This document shows, in pieces, positions 34,374 to 41,480 of a DNA stretch of 64,000 bases. The DNA lies in the NCBI RefSeq assembly GCF_014196055.1, contig NZ_JACICY010000006.1, positions 221,652-285,651 of the forward strand, in the 5' to 3' direction. The stretch is from Novosphingobium hassiacum (GTDB lineage: Bacteria; Pseudomonadota; Alphaproteobacteria; Sphingomonadales; Sphingomonadaceae). The position numbers and the translations under genes were made by a program. The notes under the pieces were generated by a model, which was given only the letters and a program-made list of their open reading frames with translations, was not told where the DNA came from and ran no database searches. Each line of letters opens with the position of its first letter. Position 1 is the first letter of the stretch.

Positions 34374-35306
34374 ATGCAGAAGCTTCGGATACTTGTCTCG
34401 GCTGTGGCTGTGGGCATGAGCACGATTTCGCCCGTCGCAATGGCGCAAGGCGAGCAGGTCATCGACGTGCCCGGCTTTGCCGATTTCCTAGCGGTCGATG
34501 GCAGCAGTGTCTGGGCGACGAACGCCGGGCGGGTCGAACGCTGGTCGCGCAAGGGCAAGCTTGCAGGTGTCGAGATGGCCAATCCTTGCGGCGCGATGGC
34601 GATCACCAAACATGACCTGTGGGTCGCCGACTGCAAGGACCTGACACTGGTCCGGATCGACACGCGCAAAGCGGTTAAGGTTGCGACGATCGCGACCGGC
34701 ATCGCCAATCCCAAGGGCGAGCTCAACGTGGTGGCCGGTGCTGGGTCCATCTGGGTCGCAAGCGATCAGCAGGGCGTGGTTTCCCGCGTCGATCCCGCAA
34801 CGAACAAGGTGATCGCCTCGATCACGGTCAGTCCCGGAACGCACTACCTCGCCTTCGGCATGGGGGCCTTGTGGGCCGCGAGCAGCGAGAGCCGGACGAT
34901 ACAGGAGATCGACCCTGCAACCAACGCCGTCGTCAAGACCACCGCGCTGGGCAAGGACCCCGGCTTCCTGGCAGCGGGCGCAGGTGCGGTGTGGATTCAG
35001 GAGCAGGGCGACGGCACCGTCGTTCGGATCGATCCCGCGACCGGCGACGTCGCGGGACGAGTCAAGGTCGGCGAAGTGCTCAAGTGGGGGGATATCGATA
35101 CCGGCGCAGGGCTGGTATGGCTGCGCACGACCGAGGATCAGACCTTCGTGGCGATAGACCCAAAGACGATGACGGTCGCCGCGCGCGTCGGCAAAGCCGA
35201 GGGCAGCGGCGCCTTGCGCTACACCAAGGCTGGCCTGTGGACATCGGCGCACGACGTGCACACGCTGACGTTCTGGCCCAACCCGACCAAGATCGTGAAG
35301 AAATGA
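34374..35306 (+). CDS. Periplasmic beta-propeller protein of unknown function
   Basis: 310 residues with a Sec signal peptide (to about VAMAQG). The mature part consists of some six to seven repeats of about 40-45 residues with the recurring V-x-R-I-D-P-A-T-x-x-V pattern (VSRVDPATNKV, IQEIDPATNAV, VVRIDPATGDV), typical of YVTN/Vgb-type propellers. It starts 24 bp after atzF, behind AACGAAAGG, and precedes the terminator, so it is part of the operon. No enzyme motif. A binding or scaffold role in the periplasm is a guess. Confidence 0.7.
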   Translation: MQKLRILVSAVAVGMSTISPVAMAQGEQVIDVPGFADFLAVDGSSVWATNAGRVERWSRKGKLAGVEMANPCGAMAITKHDLWVADCKDLTLVRIDTRKAVKVATIATGIANPKGELNVVAGAGSIWVASDQQGVVSRVDPATNKVIASITVSPGTHYLAFGMGALWAASSESRTIQEIDPATNAVVKTTALGKDPGFLAAGAGAVWIQEQGDGTVVRIDPATGDVAGRVKVGEVLKWGDIDTGAGLVWLRTTEDQTFVAIDPKTMTVAARVGKAEGSGALRYTKAGLWTSAHDVHTLTFWPNPTKIVKK

Positions 35307-35312
35307 CCGATC

Positions 35313-35337
35313 CCGCGGCCCATGATCCGGGCCGCGG
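35313..35337. terminator. Hairpin between convergent operon ends
   Basis: CCGCGGCCC pairs perfectly with GGGCCGCGG around a 7-base loop, between the convergent ends of the propeller gene and the UrcA gene. No T run follows on either strand. Confidence 0.5.
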
Positions 35338-35349
35338 AATTGGTATCGA

Positions 35350-35670
35350 TTACTTGGCGAAGCGCGCCGAAGTGCCGTTCGCAGCCATGCGCGTTTCAAT
35401 CTGAGCCCGAATATCGGCCACGACCGACGTGCGGCATTCGCGCGCCTTGGCTTCCAGCGCGAGGTGGACCGACGCAACGTTATCGCCGCAAACCGCGCGC
35501 GCAGCCTGGTCCATGCGGATCGCGAGGCGCTGCTGGCCGTCGGCGGTAGAAAGGTTGAGGTCGCTCAGGTTCAGGACAGCCTGATCCTTGGCAAAGGGAT
35601 TGCCGGTGGTTGCGGCCGAAGCCGAAGTCGCCAGAGCGACAGTGGCGAGCGCCACGAGTACGAATTTCAT
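35350..35670 (-). CDS. UrcA family protein, exported
   Basis: 106 residues from the ATG at 35670, preceded by GGAG at good spacing. A signal peptide (MKFVLVALATVALATSASA) is followed by a small domain with two cysteines (AVCGD and RECRT), matching the UrcA family common in Sphingomonadales. Function unknown. The frame extends upstream to 35748 without support. Monocistronic by appearance. Confidence 0.75.
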   Translation of the reverse strand: MKFVLVALATVALATSASAATTGNPFAKDQAVLNLSDLNLSTADGQQRLAIRMDQAARAVCGDNVASVHLALEAKARECRTSVVADIRAQIETRMAANGTSARFAK

Positions 35671-35795
35671 GATCATCTCCTGTACGTCGAACGAGCGCCA
35701 CTCTCCGGCGGCTGCGGATGACATAGTACCAGAAGATGAAACTTTCAATCGAACCTTGCAAATTGTTGTTTTATTACTGTGGCGTTAGGCCAGTA

Positions 35796-36158
35796 TTACT
35801 TCACGCGAACGACGAGCATGGCGAGCTTCTCGGCATGGCCGAGCAGGCCGATCGGAAGATCAGCTTCGGTGTCGCTCGCGGCAACGGAGACCGTGACCGT
35901 GCGCGCGTAAGGCTCGGACCATTCACGCACCGTCTGAACCGGAACGACAGCGCGCCATTTGCGCGTGCCCCGGACCTGCACCGCGTGCCCGTTGATGCTG
36001 ACGGGCGCGGCCGCGTCCGCACGGCGACCGGTGACGACGAGGCAATTGCCCGCATCGCAGTGAACCAGCCGCGTGGACGGCGTGGGTGCCGCCAGCGCCG
36101 GGGCGCAGAGGCCTGCTGCGAGCAAGGCGGCAAGCGTGATGGCGGAGTTCCGGATCAT
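35796..36158 (-). CDS. Small exported hypothetical protein
   Basis: 120 residues: signal peptide to about APALAAP, then a short domain with two close cysteines (VHCDAGNCLVV) suited to a disulfide. No family recognised. Its ATG overlaps the stop of the sterol-desaturase-like gene (ATGA), so the two are co-translated and probably share a pathway or membrane site. Confidence 0.6.
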   Translation of the reverse strand: MIRNSAITLAALLAAGLCAPALAAPTPSTRLVHCDAGNCLVVTGRRADAAAPVSINGHAVQVRGTRKWRAVVPVQTVREWSEPYARTVTVSVAASDTEADLPIGLLGHAEKLAMLVVRVK

Positions 36159-37084
36159 GCTGCTGCTGCCCCGCTCTGGTTGTTGGGCGCGGTATCCGGA
36201 TCAGCTTGAGCGGCAGATTTGCGCGCCTTGACCTTGTCGATGATCGGCTGGAACGGGAACAGCGTCTGCTCCCAGATCGACAGACGGCGGCGTTCGTCCT
36301 GTCCGACGAGAATGCCTTCCCCCTCGCGATACGTGCCGAAAATACGGTCGAGCAGAATCAGCGAATTGCCGTAGTTGCTGCGCGTCGCATCGTAGTCGGT
36401 CGAGTGGTGCAGGCTGTGATGGCGGATCGTGGTGAAGAAGTAAGAGTACCAGATCGGCGGATCGGCGCGGACGTTGGCATGGGCGAACGTCGATATCACG
36501 CCTGTAGTATTGAACGCGGCAAACATCGCGGTCTTGTCGAAATCGAACAGCGCCAGCACGCTCAGCGTGATCAGGAACAATTCGATAGGATTTCCGACCG
36601 CGCCTTTGGCAGCATTGAGCTGGGTCAGGTGATGATGCGGCGCATGTGTCAGCCAGAACGGCGTCCAATTGTGCATCAACCGATGCATCCAGTACTGGCC
36701 GAATTCGATCAGGAACACGACAAGCATGACCTGTAGGAGCCACGGCAGTTGCGTGACCCACGGTGTCGTGATGCCGAGCGATCCCTTGACCTTGCTCAAC
36801 GGACCGTCGGCGAAGTTCTCGGTAAACCAGGCGATCACCGTCGCGCTGAGCACAACGTAATACAGGTCGGTGAAAAACTCGCGCTTGTTCATCCGCCAGC
36901 CCGCGTGGCGCTCGTTGATCAGTTCGAGGAGCAGGACGACAACGACGATCCCCGCTGAGGTCACCGTCAGCGTCCACGGATTCTTGAGCAGCACAGCGGG
37001 GCCGAACGACCAGAACAGTAGCACGACCGCGATCATCGCGGGCGGGATGTGGTTGAACACCCTGTTCTTGAGGCTAGCTTCCAT
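36155..37084 (-). CDS. Sterol desaturase / fatty acid hydroxylase family enzyme
   Basis: 309-residue integral membrane di-iron oxygenase. Histidine boxes: HRLMHN, HAPHHH, and HHSLHHSTD, near residues 140, 155 and 235, between about four to five membrane helices. The family hydroxylates or desaturates lipids, sterols or carotenoids at the inner membrane. A longer paralogue lies 3 kb away (39416-40441). Upstream is one of three related T-N11-A sites. Substrate not deducible. Confidence 0.85.
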   Translation of the reverse strand: MEASLKNRVFNHIPPAMIAVVLLFWSFGPAVLLKNPWTLTVTSAGIVVVVLLLELINERHAGWRMNKREFFTDLYYVVLSATVIAWFTENFADGPLSKVKGSLGITTPWVTQLPWLLQVMLVVFLIEFGQYWMHRLMHNWTPFWLTHAPHHHLTQLNAAKGAVGNPIELFLITLSVLALFDFDKTAMFAAFNTTGVISTFAHANVRADPPIWYSYFFTTIRHHSLHHSTDYDATRSNYGNSLILLDRIFGTYREGEGILVGQDERRRLSIWEQTLFPFQPIIDKVKARKSAAQADPDTAPNNQSGAAAA

Positions 37085-37160
37085 GACGCGACTCCTTTGA
37101 GCGCGTCTATCCTGCGTTGCGATGCGTCATACGGGGAGGTGGGAATTTTCGATGAAAGAC

Positions 37161-37175
37161 ATAGATTGGGGCTAT
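37161..37175. promoter_or_regulatory. LysR-type site upstream of first desaturase, degenerate
   Basis: ATAGATTGGGGCTAT keeps the outer ATAG-N7-CTAT of the perfect site at 39265-39279. It lies about 77 bp upstream of the desaturase start and just after the LysR gene's stop. Confidence 0.45.
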
Positions 37176-37183
37176 GCCCTTCT

Positions 37184-38122
37184 CTATGCCCGCTGCTTGG
37201 CGCGTACCCGGCGCAGCACTTCGTCCCAGAACAACTGCGTGGCGGTATCGCGGGCCGGCTCGGTCCGTGCGAGGAGGAAGATGTCGTACGACGGCTCGAA
37301 GTCCGCGTGGAGGAGCGGCCATAATCGCCCCTTGGCAACGTCGGCTTCGGCCGCGAGCACGGGCAGGAAGCCGATGCCAACGCCGTGGACGATCAACCTG
37401 CGCACCTCATTGATATCTTCCGCCATGCCGCTGACTTTGGTGCCCAGCCGGTAGCGGCGGCGCAGGTGGGTGATCAATTCGATCTCGTCTTCACCAGTCA
37501 GCACGAAGGCCTCGTCCTTCAACTCACCGACACGGCTGACGCGGTGACCGAAGTGGGGATTGCTGCGCGAGCAATAGAGCTGCTGACACTCGACCAGCAG
37601 CGGCTCGTACATCAGACTGCCGCGAACGCTGCTGTCATAGCCGACGCCGATCTCCACCTCGCCCTGCTCCAGCGCGTCGAGCACTTGCCGCCAAGGTGAA
37701 ACGCGGATCTCGATGTGAATGCCCGGATTGCGGCGATGGAAGCTGGCGATAGCCTCGTCGAATTCGGGCGAGACCAGCCCCGAGATGATCTGGATGCGGA
37801 CGATGCCCTCGACCCGCTTCGTCGCCTGCGCGATCTGGTGCGGCATCATCCGCGCTGATTCGAGCATGTCTTCGCACAGCGCCATCATCGCCTTGCCAGC
37901 AACGGTCATCTCGACGCCGGTTGACGTGCGGTGGAGCAAGGTCGCGCCGACGTGATCCTCAAGCCGCTTGAGCGCGGCGCTGATGCTGGGTTGCTGGCGA
38001 TTGAGTTGGCGCGCGGCCGCACCGATGCCGCCCGCGCGCACGATGTCGATGAACGTGCGCATCAGGTTCCAGTCGACCCGTCCGGCAAACTTCTTGTCGA
38101 TCAGGGGAGGCCGCTCGCTCAT
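37184..38122 (-). CDS. LysR-family regulator of the desaturase/oxygenase cluster
   Basis: About 312 residues from ATG 38122 (MSERPPLIDKKF); an ATG six bases upstream is equally possible. Winged-helix signature: MRTFIDIVRAGGIGAAARQLNRQQPSISAALKRLE, then an effector domain. It is divergent from the 2-oxoglutarate oxygenase gene, the usual LysR-target layout. A T-N11-A site lies between them, and related sites precede both desaturase genes, so it probably controls all three. Confidence 0.87.
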   Translation of the reverse strand: MSERPPLIDKKFAGRVDWNLMRTFIDIVRAGGIGAAARQLNRQQPSISAALKRLEDHVGATLLHRTSTGVEMTVAGKAMMALCEDMLESARMMPHQIAQATKRVEGIVRIQIISGLVSPEFDEAIASFHRRNPGIHIEIRVSPWRQVLDALEQGEVEIGVGYDSSVRGSLMYEPLLVECQQLYCSRSNPHFGHRVSRVGELKDEAFVLTGEDEIELITHLRRRYRLGTKVSGMAEDINEVRRLIVHGVGIGFLPVLAAEADVAKGRLWPLLHADFEPSYDIFLLARTEPARDTATQLFWDEVLRRVRAKQRA

Positions 38123-38150
38123 GCTCATCCTTGGGTTACAGACATGGGCC

Positions 38151-38165
38151 ATAGATCAGATCGAT
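38151..38165. promoter_or_regulatory. LysR-type site between regulator and oxygenase
   Basis: ATAGATCAGATCGAT differs at one arm base from the perfect dyad at 39265. It lies in the 73-bp divergent gap, where autoregulation plus activation of the oxygenase would be expected. Confidence 0.55.
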
Positions 38166-38195
38166 GATAAACATCGAAATGCTGCATCTGGCATT

Positions 38196-39224
38196 ATGAC
38201 CCCGGTTTACTACGACGACAAGATGATCACGCTCCCCGTCCTTCCGCTGGTGGATATTTCGCGCCTGACGAGCAGCCTACTCGAAGATCGTCTCGCCGTG
38301 GCGCGCGAACTCGACCAAGCCTGTGCCGAAGTCGGATTCCTCTACATCAAGGGCGATCAGTTCGACCCGGCCCTGTTCGACCGGCTGGTCGCGCGGGCGA
38401 AGGCCTACTTCGCGTGCGATGATGCAACCAAGATGGCCAGCTATATCGGGCTGTCGAAAAACCACAGCGGTTATGTGCCAGCGGGCGAAGAGCAGTTCGT
38501 GGGCGGGACCGACGACCTCAAAGAAGCCTACGACGTCAATCTCGATTATACCGCAACTGACGGGCGCAGGCCGTTGCTGGGGCCAAACCTGTGGCCAGAC
38601 ATGCCCGGGTTTCGCGAGGACGCGCTTGCCTATTATGACCACGTATCCGGGATCGGGCGACAGTTGTTTGCGTGCTTCGCGCTGGCGCTTGGGCTGCCGG
38701 ACGATCACTTCGAGGCAGTACGCAAACATCCGCCGAGCCAGCTCCGCATGATCCACTACCCCTTGGATGAGCACGCCGAGGACCGGCCCGGCATGGGCGC
38801 GCACACCGATTACGAATGCTTCACGCTGCTGTTCGCGACGGCTCCGGGCCTGCAGATCGTGAACAAGCAGGGGCAATGGATCGATGTGCCGCTGATCGAG
38901 GGCACCATGATCATGAACATCGGTGACATGATGGAGATCATGTCCAACGGCCGTTACATCGCGACGCGGCACCGGGTGAAGATGGTCCGCGAGGAGCGCT
39001 ATTCGTTCCCGCTGTTTCAGGCCTGCGACTACGATCATGTCGTGGCACCAATCATCGGCGGCGAGTCGTCTTCGAAATATGGCGCCTTGAAGTCGGGTGA
39101 TCATCTCTTCGCGCAGACGGCACAGACTTTCGGCTATCTTAAGCGCAGGCTCGCCAGCGGCGAGGTCGCACTGAAAGACCCGGTCCCGCTAGATTCCTTC
39201 GGACTGCAAGTAGCTGATCTCTAG
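38196..39224 (+). CDS. 2-oxoglutarate/Fe(II) dioxygenase, IPNS/EFE-like
   Basis: 342 residues from ATG 38196 (or 333 from 38223). Iron ligands His203 and Asp205 (GAHTDY) and His259 (ATRHRV); a 2OG-binding Arg268 lies nine residues after the distal His, the same spacing as His268/Arg277 of ethylene-forming enzyme. SGYVPAGEE (91-99) resembles SGYVASGEE of that enzyme, which holds an arginine-binding glutamate, and Tyr206 matches its HTDY. These are similarities recalled from family knowledge, not an alignment. Substrate unknown; a guanidino compound is one idea, given the guanidine operon 3-4 kb away. Confidence 0.8.
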   Translation: MTPVYYDDKMITLPVLPLVDISRLTSSLLEDRLAVARELDQACAEVGFLYIKGDQFDPALFDRLVARAKAYFACDDATKMASYIGLSKNHSGYVPAGEEQFVGGTDDLKEAYDVNLDYTATDGRRPLLGPNLWPDMPGFREDALAYYDHVSGIGRQLFACFALALGLPDDHFEAVRKHPPSQLRMIHYPLDEHAEDRPGMGAHTDYECFTLLFATAPGLQIVNKQGQWIDVPLIEGTMIMNIGDMMEIMSNGRYIATRHRVKMVREERYSFPLFQACDYDHVVAPIIGGESSSKYGALKSGDHLFAQTAQTFGYLKRRLASGEVALKDPVPLDSFGLQVADL

Positions 39225-39264
39225 CGCAAAGGTCAGCAGCCATTTCCCGACAGGGTCAACCCAC

Positions 39265-39279
39265 ATAGATTCGATCTAT
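39265..39279. promoter_or_regulatory. LysR-type site upstream of second desaturase, perfect
   Basis: ATAGATTCGATCTAT has 6-bp arms around TCG, extended to 7 bp by flanking C/G. It contains T-N11-A, the LysR consensus. A TATACAAT stretch follows at 39286-39293 and may be part of the promoter. This site heads a 191-bp gap before the gene. Confidence 0.6.
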
Positions 39280-39415
39280 GACCTGTATACAATATTGCCA
39301 TCTGGCGTGATGGGCTTCGAATCGCGATTTTGTGTGCAATGCGGAAATGGTTTGATACGCTGGGCGTAGATAACTGGGCCGCACCTCACGAAGCAGTCAT
39401 TGCGAGGCCAGGTGT

Positions 39416-40441
39416 ATGGATGGAATCCGCGTAGGAAACCGGATAATCGGAACGCAGGCGCCGGTCACGATCGGGTGGGAGAACATCCCGCGCGTTGAGG
39501 GCGGGCCGGTCAAGCAATTCGTATTCACCCACTTCCAGCCGGCAGTGCTCTTCGCACTGATCGCGTTCTGGTACTACGCCCCCAATTCCATCGCCAAGGC
39601 TTCGACCGCGATCGGCATCGGCATCGCCTTCAAGGTGCTGCTGCTGGCACTCGAATGGGTCAACCCGCGCTACAGGAGCTGGCAGCTCACCTGGAAAGAA
39701 CTGGTCACCGACCTGTTCTACGTTGGCCTCGGCTATACGATCCTGCGCATGGTCGACAACTACATCGGTGACGGTGTCATCATCGAGGCGATCCAGAACA
39801 GCTTCGATTGGGACAAGCTGTCGTGGTTTACCGGGCTGCCACTGCTGGTCCAGGCCTTTGCGATCTCGTTCATGTTCGATTTCGGACAGTACTGGATGCA
39901 TCGCGGGATGCACAACTGGTATCCGTTGTGGCTGCCACATTCGGTGCACCACTACATCACCCAGTTGAACATCAACAAGGGCGCGGTCGGTAACCCGGTC
40001 GAGCTGTTCCTGATCGGCCTCGGTATCGGCGGGTTCTTCGACTTCCTGCCGCGCGCGGCGCTGCTGGCAGGCGCACTGGGCATGGCGATCGGGACGTATC
40101 AGCACATCAACGTGCGCTTCAACACCCCCCGCTGGTGGCGCTTCCTGTTCAACACGACAGAACATCACAGCCTCCATCATTCGCAGGACTTCGAGGCGAC
40201 CCGCAGCAACTACGCCGGATCGTACATCTTCATCGACCGCATCTTTGGCACCTGCATCGATGGCGAGGCCGAACTGCTGGGCATGGAGGGCGGTCGCCGG
40301 ATGTCGATCCGCGAACAGATGACCTTCCCGTTCACCGAGGGCTGGAAGACGATCCAGGAGAAGCGCGCCAAGCGGCGTCAAGGCACCGCGCCCTATGACG
40401 ACGAAGGCTATGAGCAGACCGACGCCATCCCGGCCGAGTGA
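39416..40441 (+). CDS. Sterol desaturase / fatty acid hydroxylase family enzyme, longer paralogue
   Basis: 341 residues with di-iron histidine boxes HRGMHN, HSVHHY and HHSLHHSQD. The segments around them repeat those of the 309-residue paralogue (WMHR-MHNW; HHSLHHS-DF/Y-ATRSNY), showing the two are close relatives. It has an N-terminal 35-residue extension and a hydrophilic tail. Four to five membrane helices. Likely under the same LysR protein. Possible partners acting on two positions of one lipid. Confidence 0.85.
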   Translation: MDGIRVGNRIIGTQAPVTIGWENIPRVEGGPVKQFVFTHFQPAVLFALIAFWYYAPNSIAKASTAIGIGIAFKVLLLALEWVNPRYRSWQLTWKELVTDLFYVGLGYTILRMVDNYIGDGVIIEAIQNSFDWDKLSWFTGLPLLVQAFAISFMFDFGQYWMHRGMHNWYPLWLPHSVHHYITQLNINKGAVGNPVELFLIGLGIGGFFDFLPRAALLAGALGMAIGTYQHINVRFNTPRWWRFLFNTTEHHSLHHSQDFEATRSNYAGSYIFIDRIFGTCIDGEAELLGMEGGRRMSIREQMTFPFTEGWKTIQEKRAKRRQGTAPYDDEGYEQTDAIPAE

Positions 40442-40495
40442 GCAGATGACGCTGATCTGCACTCGTATCGAACACCTTTCACAAGTGGACCTGTC

Positions 40496-41131
40496 GTGAA
40501 CCTGCGCTTCATCGAGTGGATCTGGCACATCAAGGGCAGCCTCGCGCTGGCTCCCGGACAAACGGCACAGGATGCCTTCGATAGCCTCGACCCGCTATTC
40601 CGCCAGCGCGGCACCACCAGCGAGCGCAGTGGCACCACGCTGACCTTCACCAAGAAGGATCAGGACGCACAGGACAAGATGTCGATCTTCGACGACGGCA
40701 TCCTGCGTATCGAAGATGGCGCGACAGGCCCGGTGCTGCGTTATTACCTTGCCAGCCGCGCCCTGCTGTTCTGCTTTCTGGCCCCGCTCCTGTTCATCGG
40801 CTTTGGCCAGTTGACCGTCGCCCTTGGCAAGCTCGAGACGCCCGCCAAAGAAGAGGCGGCGAAAAAGCCCGAGAAGGAAGAAGCGGTGCAGCCGCAGAAT
40901 CCGATCGACAAGTTCCTCGGCGCTCCGGCTCCGGAAAAGCCGAAGAAGGATCCTGCCGACAAGGCCAAGAAGGACGACAAGAAGCATTCGCCGACCGCCG
41001 CTTATGTCTTTGCCGCGATCTTTGCCGCGCTCTACGTCATTGGTCGTGTGCTCGAGGACCGGTTGATCAGGTCGGTGTTCCGCAAGGCCGTGCGCGGGTC
41101 GGAGGAACTTCCTGAACTCGTCACGGCCTGA
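40496..41131 (+). CDS. Hypothetical membrane protein with charged linker
   Basis: 211 residues starting at GTG. Soluble N-terminal 85 residues, a membrane helix (ALLFCFLAPLLFIGFGQLTVAL), a 65-residue linker rich in Lys, Glu, Ala and Pro, then a second helix (AAYVFAAIFAALYVIGRVL) and a basic tail. Unrecognised family. It follows the second desaturase by 54 bp on the same strand, so may be co-transcribed. Confidence 0.65.
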   Translation: MNLRFIEWIWHIKGSLALAPGQTAQDAFDSLDPLFRQRGTTSERSGTTLTFTKKDQDAQDKMSIFDDGILRIEDGATGPVLRYYLASRALLFCFLAPLLFIGFGQLTVALGKLETPAKEEAAKKPEKEEAVQPQNPIDKFLGAPAPEKPKKDPADKAKKDDKKHSPTAAYVFAAIFAALYVIGRVLEDRLIRSVFRKAVRGSEELPELVTA

Positions 41132-41444
41132 CCGCGCCCCTCTTTTGCCAGCGCGTCGCAAACCAGGCGGCAATGGGTGTTGCGACGATGGGGCCGATCC
41201 AGTCCGCCCACTGATCGGGCTTTGGCCAGACGCGCAAGTCGAAGATGCCCCACAATGGCAGGTTTGCGCGCAGGCCGTGGCCAAACTGTTCGATCCAGCG
41301 ATATTCCGCCTGCGCCACTTCGCGCCCGATGAAGTATCCGCAGGCAAGTGCGGCACCGGCCCACCAGTTGCGCGTCATAACGCCGATGATGGCCTGGATT
41401 GCGAGCGCGACGAGCGCGTGTTCAAAAAGCTGCATCGGCAACAA
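41121..41444 (-). CDS. Small hypothetical membrane protein
   Basis: 107 residues with hydrophobic stretches near both ends (HALVALAIQAIIGVM and WIGPIVATPIAAWFA) and an aromatic-rich middle (YRWIEQFGHGLRANLPLW). Family unknown to me; some phage and plasmid genes encode similar small two-helix proteins. It overlaps the end of the previous gene by 11 bp tail-to-tail. Confidence 0.55.
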   Translation of the reverse strand: MLPMQLFEHALVALAIQAIIGVMTRNWWAGAALACGYFIGREVAQAEYRWIEQFGHGLRANLPLWGIFDLRVWPKPDQWADWIGPIVATPIAAWFATRWQKRGAVRP

Positions 41445-41480
41445 GTGGTCCCGCCCGCCGCGCGAGGCAAGCGTGACCGC

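Noticed and set aside
35772..35799. Two TATTAC half-sites near the UrcA gene
   Set aside because: They are direct, not inverted, and the spacing differs from the guanidine-region dyads, so chance is likely.
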